Assembly (NCBI RefSeq): GCF_900090295.1
Contig: NZ_LT607753.1
Location: 4,340,001-4,404,000 of the forward strand
Source of the DNA: Micromonospora coxensis
GTDB lineage: Bacteria; Actinomycetota; Actinomycetes; Mycobacteriales; Micromonosporaceae
Length of the DNA: 64,000 nt
Reading direction: 5' to 3'
The notes below the pieces were generated by a model. That model was given only the letters and a program-made list of their open reading frames with translations. It did no database searches and was not told the origin of the DNA. The position numbers were made by a program, and so were the translations under genes. Shown piece after piece: positions 1 through 11,161 of this stretch. Numbering within the stretch: position 1 is the first letter of the stretch; every line of letters begins with the position of its first letter.

Positions 1-324
1 CGCGGGGAACATCGCCACCATCAGCAGGGCGAGCGCGGCGGCAGCCCAGCGTGCGGTGGCCGGGACCAGCAGGGCCACGGCGCCGACCAGTTCCAGCACG
101 CCGGTGACGGTGACGAGCAGGTCCGGGCGGGGGAGTCGCGGCGGGACCATCGCGATCAGGTCGGCGCGGCGCGGTGAGGCGAAGTGCGCGAACCCGGTCA
201 GCGCGAACATCAGTGCCAGGCCTACCCGGAGCGCGGGGTGCCAGCCGTCGAGGGGGTCGACGCCGGTCAGGCCGGCCAGCCGGGCGAGGGCGGCGCCGAC
301 GACGAGGGCGATCAGTGGGGCCAT
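1..324 (-). CDS. DoxX-like small integral membrane protein (3' end cut by window)
   Basis: Reading the minus strand from ATG at 324 gives a hydrophobic protein beginning MAPLIALVVGAAL, with a GFAHFASP segment and further membrane helices, open to the window edge. The helix pattern and the helix-G-x-x-H/F-P arrangement resemble the DoxX/DoxD family of four-helix membrane proteins of uncertain redox-related role. A GGAGG sits 6-7 bases upstream of the ATG, which fixes the start. It is divergent from a TetR gene, and the gap carries two copies of a CTTG...CAAG element, so TetR control is likely. The C terminus lies outside the window. The family call rests on composition and a few motifs only. 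Confidence 0.6.
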   Translation of the reverse strand, partial: MAPLIALVVGAALARLAGLTGVDPLDGWHPALRVGLALMFALTGFAHFASPRRADLIAMVPPRLPRPDLLVTVTGVLELVGAVALLVPATARWAAAALALLMVAMFPA

Positions 325-347
325 GGGAACCTCCGGGAGGGGAGCAT

Positions 348-397
348 CTTGATAATGACAAGATATGCCCGGCGGTGGTGGTCTTGTCAATGCCAAG
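348..397. promoter_or_regulatory. Paired TetR-type operator candidates
   Basis: Two 15-bp elements, CTTGATAATGACAAG (348-362) and CTTGTCAATGCCAAG (383-397), share CTTG-N-AATG-N-CAAG ends and lie 35 bp apart centre to centre between the divergent DoxX-like and TetR genes. An ATG at 390 falls inside the second element, which favours the TetR start at 411. Binding is inferred. Confidence 0.55.
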
Positions 398-410
398 TTA
401 CGATCGCGCA

Positions 411-962
411 ATGACGAGCAACCGGCCGTACCACCACGGCGACCTGCGCCGCGCCCTGCTCGTGACGACGGCGGAGGCGATCCGGGAAGCCGGTCCGGCG
501 GCGCTCAGCCTGCGGGACCTCGCCCGCCGGGCCGGCGTCTCGCACGCCGCCCCGGCGCACCACTTCGGCGACAAGGCGGGGCTGCTCACCGCGTTCGCCG
601 TCGAGGGCTTCGAACTGCTCGCCGAGGAGCTGGGCCGGGCCGGCGACGACCTGCTGGAGGCCGGCGTGGCGTACGTCCGGTTCGCCGTCGAGCACCGGGC
701 CCACTTCGAGGTGATGTTCCGCCCCGACCTCTACCGGCCCGACGATCCCGCGCTGGTCGCCGCCCGGGCCCGGTCCGGCGCGGCGCTGCACGGCGGGGTG
801 GCCGCCCATCCGGCCGCCTCCGCCCCCGACCGCGACGCCCTCGCGGCCTGGTCGATCGTGCACGGCTTCGCCACCCTCTGGCTGGCCGGCGCCCTGCCGC
901 CCGACGTGGGGGACGACCCCGAGACCACCGCCCGCGAGGTCATCCGCCGCCTCTTCGCGTGA
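411..962 (+). CDS. TetR/AcrR family transcriptional regulator
   Basis: A 183-residue protein. The N-terminal 60 residues hold a TetR helix-turn-helix: YHHGDLRRALL, then LSLRDLARRAGVSHAAPAHHFGDKAGLLTAF, where the recognition helix ends in HHFGDK. The remainder is a helical ligand-binding/dimerisation domain resembling the TetR_C_33 type (FEVMFRP motif, YRPDDPAL). Start 411 (MTSNRPYHHG) is preferred over ATG 390, which would add MPSYDRA and lie inside a candidate operator. It probably represses itself and the divergent DoxX-like gene. The ligand is unknown. Confidence 0.85.
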   Translation: MTSNRPYHHGDLRRALLVTTAEAIREAGPAALSLRDLARRAGVSHAAPAHHFGDKAGLLTAFAVEGFELLAEELGRAGDDLLEAGVAYVRFAVEHRAHFEVMFRPDLYRPDDPALVAARARSGAALHGGVAAHPAASAPDRDALAAWSIVHGFATLWLAGALPPDVGDDPETTAREVIRRLFA

Positions 963-1043
963 CCCCGCCGGCCACGGCCCGCAGGTGTTCCCGCCCGACG
1001 TGGCTCCCGCGCGGCCTGCCCGGGTGCGGTTCCCCGGCGCTTC

Positions 1044-1218
1044 GCGCGGCTCGGCCTGGATCTCGCGCGGCTCTGCCCGTAATCCCGCGCGGCTCTGTCT
1101 GAGATCCCGCGCGGCTCAGCCCGTGATCCCGCGCGGCTCTGCCTGAGATCCCGCGCGGCTCGGCCCGTCATCCCGCGCGGCTCTGCCTGAGATCTCGCGC
1201 GACCCCGCCCGGGATCCC
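1044..1218. repeat. Tandem repeat, eight units of 22 bp
   Basis: Eight consecutive units, seven of 22 bp and a first unit of 21 bp, begin GCGCGGCTC and end in GATCCC, TATCCC-like or similar variants; for example 1131-1152. Alternate units resemble each other (CTGAGATCCC versus CCCGTNATCCC), giving a 44-bp higher-order period. 22 is not a multiple of 3, so this is not a coding repeat. It fills most of the 317-bp gap between the TetR stop and the MarR stop (convergent genes). Confidence 0.85.
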
Positions 1219-1279
1219 GCTTCCGCCTCGCTCTTCCGGCACGCGCCGGATCCCGGTGTGGACCCGGCAGCAGGGGCGG

Positions 1280-1822
1280 TCAGTCCGGGCGCGGGCCGGA
1301 GCGCGGCTCGTCCGGCGCCGTCGCGACGTACTCGCGCATCACCGCGGCGACCTCGCGCAGGAACGCGGTGGTCGCGGCCGCCTGGTCGGGGGTGAGCCGG
1401 GCGACCGCCTGCTCGACCCCGGCGAGCATCGGCCGCAACGCCGCCAGCACCTCGTCGTGGGCCTGCGCGGTGACCTGGAGCGAGAGCCGACGGCGGTCGC
1501 TCGGGTGCGGTGCCCGTTCCACGTGGCCGGCCTGCACCAGGCGGTCGACCAGGGTGGTGGCCGAGGCGGAGCGGATGCCGAGCCGGTGGCCCAGTTCCAC
1601 CGGGCCGAGCGGCACGGGGGAGGAGATCAGGTGGTCGATGGCCGCCGCGTCGGTGGTGCCGATGCCGAGCCGGCGGGCCAGCGCCCCCCGGGTGTCACCG
1701 GCGGCCCGGAGCACCTCGCGCAGGGCGCGGGCGGTCTCGCTGGTCGTCGGCGCCTCGCTGTACGGCCCTCGGCGCGACACGCCGGACGCCCCACGCTCAC
1801 CGGTTGACGCCGCCCCCTGCAC
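1280..1822 (-). CDS. MarR family transcriptional regulator
   Basis: A 180-residue protein with a winged-helix MarR core: PVPLGPVELGHRLGIRSASATTLVDRLVQAGHVERAPHPSDRRRLSLQVT, including the wing motif HPSDRRRLSL, around residues 65-120. Helical dimerisation segments lie on both sides. The long N-terminal tail before SETARALREVL may be shorter: an in-frame GTG lies at residue 15. It is divergent from a DHA2 exporter, and the shared 50-bp gap contains a perfect palindrome overlapping the exporter's upstream region. Repression of the exporter with relief by a drug-like ligand is the usual arrangement for such pairs; that is inference here. Confidence 0.88.
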   Translation of the reverse strand: MQGAASTGERGASGVSRRGPYSEAPTTSETARALREVLRAAGDTRGALARRLGIGTTDAAAIDHLISSPVPLGPVELGHRLGIRSASATTLVDRLVQAGHVERAPHPSDRRRLSLQVTAQAHDEVLAALRPMLAGVEQAVARLTPDQAAATTAFLREVAAVMREYVATAPDEPRSGPRPD

Positions 1823-1844
1823 GGGTAAAAGCTAGCACCTCAGG

Positions 1845-1863
1845 TAGCTAGAAAATCTAGCTA
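1845..1863. promoter_or_regulatory. MarR-type operator palindrome
   Basis: TAGCTAG (1845-1851), spacer AAAAT, CTAGCTA (1857-1863): a perfect 7-bp inverted repeat between the divergent MarR and DHA2 exporter genes, ending just before the exporter's GAGGAGG ribosome-binding site. A bound dimer here would cover both promoters. Confidence 0.7.
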
Positions 1864-1878
1864 GTCGAGGAGGCCCGG

Positions 1879-3504
1879 ATGCGCGGCGACGGACGCGGCC
1901 GCTGGTGGGGACTGCTGGCCATCAGCCTCGGTGTCGCGATGATCATCGTGGACGCGACGATCGTGAACGTCGCCGTACCGCAGATCATCCGGGACCTGGG
2001 CATCACCTCCGCCGACGCGCAGTGGGTGCAGGAGGCGTACACCCTGGTCTTCGCGGCCCTGCTGCTGGTCGCCGGCCGCTTCGCCGACCGGGTCGGACGG
2101 CGGCGGATGTTCGTCGCCGGCGTGGTGGTCTTCGTCGCGGCCAGCGTGCTCGCCGCCGTAGCCGGCACCGGGGAGACGCTGATCGCCTCCCGGGTCCTGC
2201 AGGGTGTCGGCGGCGCGATGATGCTGCCCACCTCGCTCTCCCTGCTCAACGCGAACTTCACCGGCCGGGAGAAGGGCGTCGCCTTTGCCGTCTGGGGCTC
2301 CACCATCGGCGGCGCGGCCGCCCTCGGCCCGCTGCTCGGCGGCTGGCTGACCACCGAGTACTCCTGGCGGTGGGCGTTCGGCATCAACGTCCCGGTCGGC
2401 GTCGCCGTGGTCGCGGCCACCCTCGCCCTGGTCCGCGAGTCCCGCGACGACCGGGCCGAACGCGGCGTCGATTTGGTCGGCGCGCTGCTGTCGGTGATCG
2501 GCATGACCGGCATCGTCTTCGCCCTCATCGAGGGCCGCACCTACGGCTGGTGGGAGCGGGAGCGGCCGTTCCGCCTCTTCGGTCTGGACTGGACCGCCAC
2601 GCTCTCCCCGGTGCCGGTCGCCGGGCTGCTCGGGCTCGCCGCGCTCGGCGTCTTCGTGGCCCAGCAGCTGCGCCGAGGCCGGGCCGGCCGTCCCGCCCTG
2701 CTCGACCTGTCGCTGTTCGGCATCCGCTCGTTCCGTAACGGCGTCCTCGCCGCCGCGATCGTCAGCCTCGGCGAGTTCGGGCTGCTCTTCGCCCTGCCAC
2801 TGTGGTTCCAGAACGTCCTCGGCTACAGCGCCTTCGGCACCGGCGCCGCGCTGCTGCCGCTCGCCGTCGGCAGCTTCCTGGCCAGCGGGCTCGGCAGGCC
2901 GCTCACCCGGCGCTGGGGCGCCGCCCGGATGGTCCAGCTCGGGGTCGCCGCCGAACTGGTCGGCGTCGCCGGGATCGGCCTGGTCGTCGCGCCGGACACC
3001 CGGTGGTGGGCCCCGCTGGGCTTCCTCTTCGTGTACGGCGTCGGTGTCGGCCTGGCGACCGCGCAGCTCACCGGCGTCTCCCTCGCCGACGTGCCGGTGC
3101 AGCGCAGCGGACAGGGCTCGGGCATCCAGAGCACCGCCCGGCAGGTCGGCTCCGCGCTCGGCATCGCGGTGCTCGGCACGGTGCTCTTCGCCAGCCTGGG
3201 CGGCCTGCTCGGCGACCGCCTCGCCGACCGGCCGGAACTCGACGCGGCGCAGCGCGACCGGGTGGTCGCCGAGGTCAAGGACAGCGCCGGCGCGGCCATC
3301 ACCGGCCTGGCCGCCGACCCGCGTACGGCGCCGATCGCCGACGAGGCGAAGGAGGCGTTCTCCGACGCCACCCGGTACGCCGCGTTCACCGCCGCCGGCT
3401 TCCTCCTGGTGGGCCTGCTCGCCTGCACCCGCCTGCCCCGATCCGAGCCCGCCCTCACGGACCCCCGCACCGTCCCCTCCCGCGAACCCACCCCCACCCA
3501 CTGA
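1879..3504 (+). CDS. MFS multidrug exporter, DHA2 (EmrB/QacA) family
   Basis: A 541-residue membrane protein with the DHA2 family hallmarks: motif D1-like IVDATIVNVAVPQI near residue 25, WVQEAYTLVFAALLLVAGRFADRVGRRRMF (motif A, about 52-80), RVLQGVGGAMMLPTSLSLL (motif B) and a motif C-like GAAALGPLLGGWL around 145. Length and hydrophobicity fit 14 transmembrane helices. The ATG at 1879 has GAGGAGG about 8 bases upstream. Such proteins export cationic or amphipathic drugs using the proton gradient. It is divergent from MarR across a palindrome. The substrate cannot be read from sequence. Confidence 0.9.
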   Translation: MRGDGRGRWWGLLAISLGVAMIIVDATIVNVAVPQIIRDLGITSADAQWVQEAYTLVFAALLLVAGRFADRVGRRRMFVAGVVVFVAASVLAAVAGTGETLIASRVLQGVGGAMMLPTSLSLLNANFTGREKGVAFAVWGSTIGGAAALGPLLGGWLTTEYSWRWAFGINVPVGVAVVAATLALVRESRDDRAERGVDLVGALLSVIGMTGIVFALIEGRTYGWWERERPFRLFGLDWTATLSPVPVAGLLGLAALGVFVAQQLRRGRAGRPALLDLSLFGIRSFRNGVLAAAIVSLGEFGLLFALPLWFQNVLGYSAFGTGAALLPLAVGSFLASGLGRPLTRRWGAARMVQLGVAAELVGVAGIGLVVAPDTRWWAPLGFLFVYGVGVGLATAQLTGVSLADVPVQRSGQGSGIQSTARQVGSALGIAVLGTVLFASLGGLLGDRLADRPELDAAQRDRVVAEVKDSAGAAITGLAADPRTAPIADEAKEAFSDATRYAAFTAAGFLLVGLLACTRLPRSEPALTDPRTVPSREPTPTH

Positions 3505-3549
3505 ACCCGACCCCGCCCCGCCCCGCCCCGGCTCGCCCCGCCCCGGCCC

Positions 3550-3610
3550 GGTGATCAAGAAGTTTGCGTCTGTCCAGGGGCCGTGACGTACCGCAAACCC
3601 CTTGATCACC
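3550..3610. repeat. TGATCAAG hairpin, copy A (likely bidirectional terminator)
   Basis: 19-bp arms (3550-3568 and 3592-3610) pair with two mismatches; the core is GGTGATCAAGAAGTTTG. It lies between the convergent DHA2 exporter and guaB1. The same core recurs at 25328, 30122 and 32352. Confidence 0.8.
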
Positions 3611-3658
3611 GAAGCCGGGTGGGCCGGGGCGGGTGGGTTCGGGTGAGGTGGGGGGGGG

Positions 3659-5284
<1,626 letters not shown>

Positions 5285-5347
5285 GGACGTCGAGGGGGAG
5301 GGCGGAGGGTGAGGGGTGGGAGGGCGGAGGGGGAGGGGGAGGGAGGG

Positions 5348-7099
5348 TCAGGCGATGGTGCAGATGGGGGCGCCGGCGGTGATGACCGCGCCCACCTCGG
5401 CGGTGAGGCCGCTGACCGTGCCGGACTTGTGGGCGTGCAGGGGCTGCTCCATCTTCATCGCCTCCAGCACCACGACCAGATCGCCCTCGGCGACGGTGTC
5501 CCCCTCCGCCACAGCGATCTTGACGATGGTGCCCTGCATGGGCGAGGCGAGCGCGTCGCCGCTGACCGTGGCACCGGCCTTGGCGCCACCGCCCCGGCGG
5601 GCCGGCTTGCGGGCGGCGGGCGAGGCGGTGGTCGTACCCCCGCCGTAGCCGGCGGGGAGGCTGACCTCCAGCCGCTTGCCACCCACCTCGACCACGACGG
5701 TCTCGCGCTCGGCCGGGCCCTCGACGGCCCCGGCCGGCGCGGTGAAGGCCGGCACGGTGTTGTCGAACTCGGTCTCGATCCACCGGGTGTGCACGGTGAA
5801 CGGCGCGGCGGTGAACGCGGGGTCCCGGACGACCAGGCGGTGGAAGGGCAGCGCGGTGGCCATGCCCTCGACGACCATCTCGTCCAGTGCCCGGCGGGCC
5901 CGCTCGATCGCCTCGGTACGGGTCTCGCCGGTGATGATCACCTTGGCCAGCAGCGAGTCGAAGTTGCCGCCGATGACGTCGCCGGCCGAGATGCCGGTGT
6001 CGACCCGGACGCCGGGGCCGGTGGGCAGCCGCAGCGCGGTGATGGTGCCCGGGGCGGGCAGGAAGTTGCGGCCCGGGTCCTCGCCGTTGATCCGGAACTC
6101 GATGGCGTGCCCGCGCGGGGTCGGGTCCTCGGTGAAGCGCAGCTTCTCGCCGTCGGCGATGCGGAACTGCTCGCGGACCAGGTCGATGCCGGCGGTCTCC
6201 TCGGTGACCGGGTGCTCCACCTGGAGTCGGGTGTTGACCTCCAGGAAGGAGATGGTGCCGTCGGCGCCGACCAGGTACTCGACGGTGCCGGCGCCGTGGT
6301 AGCCGGCCTCCCGGCAGATCGCCTTGGCGCTGTCGTGGATCTGCCGGCGCTGGGCGTCGGTGAGGAACGGCGCGGGGGCCTCCTCGACCAGTTTCTGGTG
6401 CCGGCGCTGCAACGAGCAGTCCCGGGTGCCGACGACGATGACGTTGCCGTGCTGGTCGGCGAGGACCTGCGCCTCCACGTGGCGGGGCTTGTCCAGGTAC
6501 CGCTCGACGAAGCACTCGCCCCGACCGAACGCGGCGACCGCCTCGCGGGTGGCCGACTCGAACAGGTGCGGGATCTCCTCCATCGTGCGGGCCACCTTGA
6601 GCCCGCGCCCGCCGCCGCCGAAGGCCGCCTTGATGGCGACCGGCAGGCCGTGGTCGACGGCGAAGGCCATCACCTCGTCGGCGTTGCCGACCGGGTCGGG
6701 GGTGCCGGGGACCAGGGGAGCGCCGGCGCGCTGGGCGATGTGCCGGGCGGTGACCTTGTCACCCAGGTCGCGGATCGCCTGCGGGGTGGGGCCGATCCAG
6801 GTCAGCCCGGCGTCGATGACGGCCTGGGCGAAGTCGGCGTTCTCCGAGAGGAAGCCGTAGCCGGGGTGGACGGCGTCCGCGCCCGACTTCCCGGCGACGT
6901 CGATCAGCTTGTCGATCCGCAGGTAGCTGTCGGCCGCGGTGTCGCCACCGAGGGCGTACGCCTCGTCGGCGAGGGTGGCGTGCAGGGCGTCCCGGTCGGA
7001 GTCCGCGTAGACGGCGACGCTGCCCAGCCCGGCGTCGCGGCAGGCGCGGATGACGCGGACGGCGATCTCGCCGCGGTTGGCGATGAGTACCTTGCGCAC
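5348..7099 (-). CDS. accA3: Acyl-CoA carboxylase alpha subunit: biotin carboxylase plus biotin carrier
   Basis: 583 residues from GTG 7099. [18 protein letters not shown] opens the biotin carboxylase domain; the ATP-grasp part has [21 protein letters not shown] and [16 protein letters not shown] linker then leads to a C-terminal biotinyl domain with [13 protein letters not shown], the Lys of AMKM being the biotin site. GGGAGGA lies about 8 bases before the GTG; a 16-residue longer start at 7147 also has a purine-rich stretch but lacks family support. It carboxylates biotin for the AccD carboxyltransferases that make malonyl- and methylmalonyl-CoA. accD, accE and birA are in the same window on the same relic cluster. 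Confidence 0.95.
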   Translation of the reverse strand: MRKVLIANRGEIAVRVIRACRDAGLGSVAVYADSDRDALHATLADEAYALGGDTAADSYLRIDKLIDVAGKSGADAVHPGYGFLSENADFAQAVIDAGLTWIGPTPQAIRDLGDKVTARHIAQRAGAPLVPGTPDPVGNADEVMAFAVDHGLPVAIKAAFGGGGRGLKVARTMEEIPHLFESATREAVAAFGRGECFVERYLDKPRHVEAQVLADQHGNVIVVGTRDCSLQRRHQKLVEEAPAPFLTDAQRRQIHDSAKAICREAGYHGAGTVEYLVGADGTISFLEVNTRLQVEHPVTEETAGIDLVREQFRIADGEKLRFTEDPTPRGHAIEFRINGEDPGRNFLPAPGTITALRLPTGPGVRVDTGISAGDVIGGNFDSLLAKVIITGETRTEAIERARRALDEMVVEGMATALPFHRLVVRDPAFTAAPFTVHTRWIETEFDNTVPAFTAPAGAVEGPAERETVVVEVGGKRLEVSLPAGYGGGTTTASPAARKPARRGGGAKAGATVSGDALASPMQGTIVKIAVAEGDTVAEGDLVVVLEAMKMEQPLHAHKSGTVSGLTAEVGAVITAGAPICTIA

Positions 7100-7205
7100 C
7101 TTGAGGGCTCCTCCCGGAAGGTCGTTGACCGGGAGTGTATCGGCCACGCTGGACCCCCTAACGATCGCTCAGTGTGGGATGTGGCACTGTTCCGCCGGCC
7201 GTTAG

Positions 7206-7214
7206 TCAAACTTG
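7206..7214. promoter_or_regulatory. Candidate PadR box upstream of padR
   Basis: TCAAACTTG in an AT-rich stretch (7203-7221) just before the padR start. It resembles TCAACGTTGA at 7858-7867 upstream of the ABC genes (shared TCAANNTTG). Short motif, so weak evidence. Confidence 0.3.
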
Positions 7215-7231
7215 TTTATTACGCTTGGCGG

Positions 7232-7867
7232 GTGTCTGCGACTCGCATGATGATTCTCGGCCTGGTCCGCTGGATGCAGCCGGTGCACGGCTACGACGTG
7301 CGCCGGGAGCTGCTCAGTTGGAACGCCGACAAGTGGGCCAACGTGCAGCCCGGATCGATCTACCACGCCCTGCGCAAGCTCGCCGAGGAGGGCCTGCTGC
7401 GGGAGGTGGCGACCGAGCAGGTCGGCGCCCGCCCGGCCCGCACCACGTACGAGGTGACGCCCAAGGGCGAGGACGAGTTCGAGGGACTGCTGCGCGCCCA
7501 GTGGTGGCAGGTGCACGAGACGCCCGACCCGTTCGTGGCCGCCTTCTCGTTCCTGCCCGCCATGCCGCGCGACGAGGCGGCGGCGGCCCTGCGCAACCGG
7601 GCCAACCTGCTGCGCGCCGGGGTCGAGTCGATGCGGGCCTCGCTGGCCTCCGACTGGGTGCGCGACACCAAGCCGGTGCACGTGGGCTGGATGTTCGAGT
7701 TGTGGCTGGCCCGGGCCGAGGCGGAGATCGACTGGTGCGGGCGGATCGCGGAGCGGATCGACTCCGGAGTGTCGTACCTGCCTGCTGGGCTGGCCGGGGC
7801 GGAGGACTGGCCGGGGTGGACGGACGGGGCGGCGCGACAGGGGCAGACGCGGAATAATCAACGTTGA
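7232..7867 (+). CDS. PadR family transcriptional regulator
   Basis: 211 residues from GTG 7232. MMILGLVRWMQPVHGYDVRREL followed by NVQPGSIYHALRKLAEEGLL is the PadR winged helix (about residues 5-60), and TTYEVTPKGEDEFEGLL is its wing. The C-terminal half is a helical dimerisation region (Vir_C-like) with several Trp. There is no strong ribosome-binding site and the 5' leader is very short, so the transcript may be leaderless. It lies directly upstream of, and in line with, an ABC drug exporter; PadR proteins commonly repress such exporters. ATG 7247 or 7250 are alternative starts. Confidence 0.88.
   Translation: MSATRMMILGLVRWMQPVHGYDVRRELLSWNADKWANVQPGSIYHALRKLAEEGLLREVATEQVGARPARTTYEVTPKGEDEFEGLLRAQWWQVHETPDPFVAAFSFLPAMPRDEAAAALRNRANLLRAGVESMRASLASDWVRDTKPVHVGWMFELWLARAEAEIDWCGRIAERIDSGVSYLPAGLAGAEDWPGWTDGAARQGQTRNNQR
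7858..7867. promoter_or_regulatory. Palindrome TCAACGTTGA before the ABC exporter operon
   Basis: A perfect 10-bp palindrome overlapping the padR stop codon, followed by an A-rich tract and GTTATATC, which may be part of a -10 region. Together with the related box at 7206 it could be the PadR binding site for the drrAB-like genes. Confidence 0.4.
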
Positions 7868-7983
7868 CCAAAAAAGTTATATCGCGTTAGCCTGCTCGCG
7901 GGACACACGGGGGAACGCGCCGTCCCGGCGCCGTTCCCGGGGGAGGGTGGCCGGTGCGGCCGGCCGGACGACCAGGAGCAGAC

Positions 7984-8943
<960 letters not shown>

Positions 8944-8960
8944 GAAACCGGAGACCGCAG

Positions 8961-9716
8961 ATGAAACTCGCCCGCGACACCTGGCTGATCTTCCAGCGCC
9001 AGTTCCAACTGCTGTTGCGCAACCCGGTCTGGGTCTTCGTCGGCGTCTTCCAGCCGGTGATGTACCTGCTGCTCTTCGCCCCGCTGCTCAAGCCCGCGCT
9101 GAACGCCCCCACCCAGGCGGCGGCGTACAAGGTCTTCGTACCCGGCCTGCTGGTGCTGCTGGCCATCTTCGGCGGCCTGTTCCAGGGCTTCGGCCTGATC
9201 GCCGAACTGCGCGCCGGGGTGATCGAACGCTCCCGGGTCACCCCGGTCAGCCGGCTCGCCCTGCTGCTCGGCCGCTCCCTGCGCGACGTCGTCTCGCTGA
9301 TCGTGCAGGCCGTCATCATCACCCTGCTGGCGCTGGCGTTCGACCTGCGCGTCTTCATCGGCGACCTGCTGCTGGCGTACCTGATGCTCGCCCTGATCGC
9401 GCTGATGACCTCGGCCGTCTCCTACGGCGTCGCGCTCAAGGTCAAGAGCGAGGACGCGCTGGCCCCGCTGATGAACACCGTCGCCCAGCCGGTGCTGCTG
9501 CTCTCCGGCATCCTGCTGCCGCTCACCTTCGCCCCGGGCTGGCTCCAGGGCGTCGCCGAGTGGAACCCGTTCTCCTGGGCGGTCGACGGCACCCGGGCCC
9601 TCTTCGCCGGCAACCTCGGCGACGACAAGGTCTGGCAGGGGCTGACCATCATCGCGGTGCTCGCCGCCGCCGGCGTCTTCTGGGCCGCCCGGCAGTTCGC
9701 CCGTAGCGTCCGCTGA
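8961..9716 (+). CDS. ABC-2 type permease, DrrB type
   Basis: 251 residues with about six membrane helices: a first helix around VWVFVGVFQPVMYLLLFAPLL, then the ABC-2 core with ELRAGVIERSRVTPVSRLALLLGR and the conserved LLSGILLPLTFAPGWLQGVAEWNPFSWAVDGTRALF near the C terminus. These are the marks of DrrB/NodJ-type permeases. It is cotranscribed with the ATPase gene. The pair probably extrudes an amphipathic compound under PadR control. Confidence 0.93.
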   Translation: MKLARDTWLIFQRQFQLLLRNPVWVFVGVFQPVMYLLLFAPLLKPALNAPTQAAAYKVFVPGLLVLLAIFGGLFQGFGLIAELRAGVIERSRVTPVSRLALLLGRSLRDVVSLIVQAVIITLLALAFDLRVFIGDLLLAYLMLALIALMTSAVSYGVALKVKSEDALAPLMNTVAQPVLLLSGILLPLTFAPGWLQGVAEWNPFSWAVDGTRALFAGNLGDDKVWQGLTIIAVLAAAGVFWAARQFARSVR

Positions 9717-9774
9717 CGAGACCTGGCTCTCACCGGGGGCGGGGCGCCGGCCGCGCGCTTGTAGCGTAAGGCCG

Positions 9775-11058
9775 GTGCCCCGCCTCACCCATGACAGGAC
9801 CACCTGGTTGGCCTACGCCCAACTGGGCCTGTGGGGCTTCTTCCTCTACGGGTTCGGTCCCGTCGTACCGCTGCTCCGCGACGAGCAGGGCACCAGCGCC
9901 GCCGTCGCCGGCCTGCACAGCACCGCCATCGCGGTCGGCGCGCTGCTCGGCGGCGCGATCTTCGCCCCGCTCGCCCGACGGATCGGCCGGGCGGCGGCGA
10001 TCTGGTCCGGGCTCGCCGGGGTCGCCGTCGGCGTCAGCGCGTTCGGCACGCTCCGGCCGCTGCCGGCCACCCTCGCCGCCGTCGCGGTGATCGCCACCGC
10101 CGGCATGATGGTGATCAGCGGGGTCGCCGTCGTCCTCACCGCCCGGCACGGCCCCGCCGCGCCGGCCGCGCTGACCGAGGCCAACGCCGCCTGCGCCGGC
10201 ATGGGCATCCTCGCCCCGCTGGTCATCGGCGCGAGCGTCGACGCCGGGTTCGGCTGGCGGCCGGTGATGGCCGTCGAGGTCGGGCTCATCGCGGCGCTCG
10301 CCCTCGTCGCCCGCCTCTCGCGGGTACGCCCGCCGCAGGGCGACTCCGCTGCCGCGGCTCCCGCCGGCCCGGTCGGGGTGACCGCCCCGGCCGCCGCCGC
10401 TCCCGGTTCGCCCTCGGCCGGCCTCCTGCCCGCCGAGCGGGCCGGCACGGGGAAGGTGCGTGTCGGGCGGCTGCCCCGGGCGTACTGGATCGCCTGGGTG
10501 CTGATGTCGGTCACCGGCTCGATCGAGGTCTGCCTGTCGCTGTGGACCGCCGACGTGCTGCGTACCCATGCCGGGATGTCCGCCGGTGGCGCGTCCGCCG
10601 CGGTGGCCGCGATCGTCTGCGGCATGTTCCTCGGCCGGATCGCCGGCGGCCGAATCGCCCTGCGCTGGCCGCCCGCCACGCTGCTGCTCGGCGCGCTGAC
10701 CGTCTCCCTCGTCGGGTTCGCGATCTTCTGGCTCGCCCCGGTCGGCTGGCTCGCCGTCACCGGACTGGTGGTGCTGGGGCTGGGCAACGCGCTGCACTAC
10801 CCGCTGGCCATCTCCATCGCGCTGGCCGCGGCCGGGCCCGCCGCCGACAAGGCAGCCGGTTGGGCGTCGTACTCGATGGGGGTGGGCTTCGGGATCGCGC
10901 CGGTGGCGCTCGGCGCGGTGGCCGACGGGGTCGGACCCCACCTGGCCTTCCTGCTGCTGCCCGGCTTCATCGCCGCGGCCCTGCTGCTCACCGTGCGGCT
11001 GTCCCGCGCCCTGCGGGTCGCGGCCCCGACGGACGACCGTGAGCCCGTCCCCGCCTGA
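9775..11058 (+). CDS. MFS transporter, 12-helix
   Basis: 427 residues from GTG 9775. The N-terminal half has WLAYAQLGLWGFFLYGFGPVVPLLRDEQGTSAAVAGLHSTAIAVGALLGG and a motif A variant ARRIGRAAAI; a basic loop near residues 180-230 rich in Ala/Pro separates two six-helix halves. It resembles actinobacterial sugar- or drug-type MFS proteins but no substrate motif was recognised. It follows the ABC permease by 58 bases on the same strand and could be co-transcribed. A hairpin lies just after the stop. Confidence 0.8.
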   Translation: MPRLTHDRTTWLAYAQLGLWGFFLYGFGPVVPLLRDEQGTSAAVAGLHSTAIAVGALLGGAIFAPLARRIGRAAAIWSGLAGVAVGVSAFGTLRPLPATLAAVAVIATAGMMVISGVAVVLTARHGPAAPAALTEANAACAGMGILAPLVIGASVDAGFGWRPVMAVEVGLIAALALVARLSRVRPPQGDSAAAAPAGPVGVTAPAAAAPGSPSAGLLPAERAGTGKVRVGRLPRAYWIAWVLMSVTGSIEVCLSLWTADVLRTHAGMSAGGASAAVAAIVCGMFLGRIAGGRIALRWPPATLLLGALTVSLVGFAIFWLAPVGWLAVTGLVVLGLGNALHYPLAISIALAAAGPAADKAAGWASYSMGVGFGIAPVALGAVADGVGPHLAFLLLPGFIAAALLLTVRLSRALRVAAPTDDREPVPA

Positions 11059-11081
11059 CGCTCCTCGCCCCACGAGCCGAT

Positions 11082-11156
11082 GATCGACTCCGTGTCGCCG
11101 GGGTGGCGGGGGCGGGACGCGGGCGACCCCACCGATTCGGCGACACGGAGCCGATC
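11082..11156. terminator. Hairpin between convergent genes
   Basis: 19-bp arms (11082-11100 and 11138-11156), with cores GATCGACTCCGTGTCGCCG and its complement, pair with one mismatch. It separates the MFS gene (plus) from the O-methyltransferase (minus), stopping six bases before the latter's stop codon, as expected of a bidirectional terminator. Confidence 0.75.
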
Positions 11157-11161
11157 TGCCG

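Noticed and set aside
1044..1218. CRISPR array
   Set aside because: Units are contiguous with no unique spacers and no cas genes are nearby.
5309..7231. Long plus-strand frame antisense to accA3, joined to padR
   Set aside because: Shadow of accA3 with skewed composition; only the final part from 7232 is PadR.
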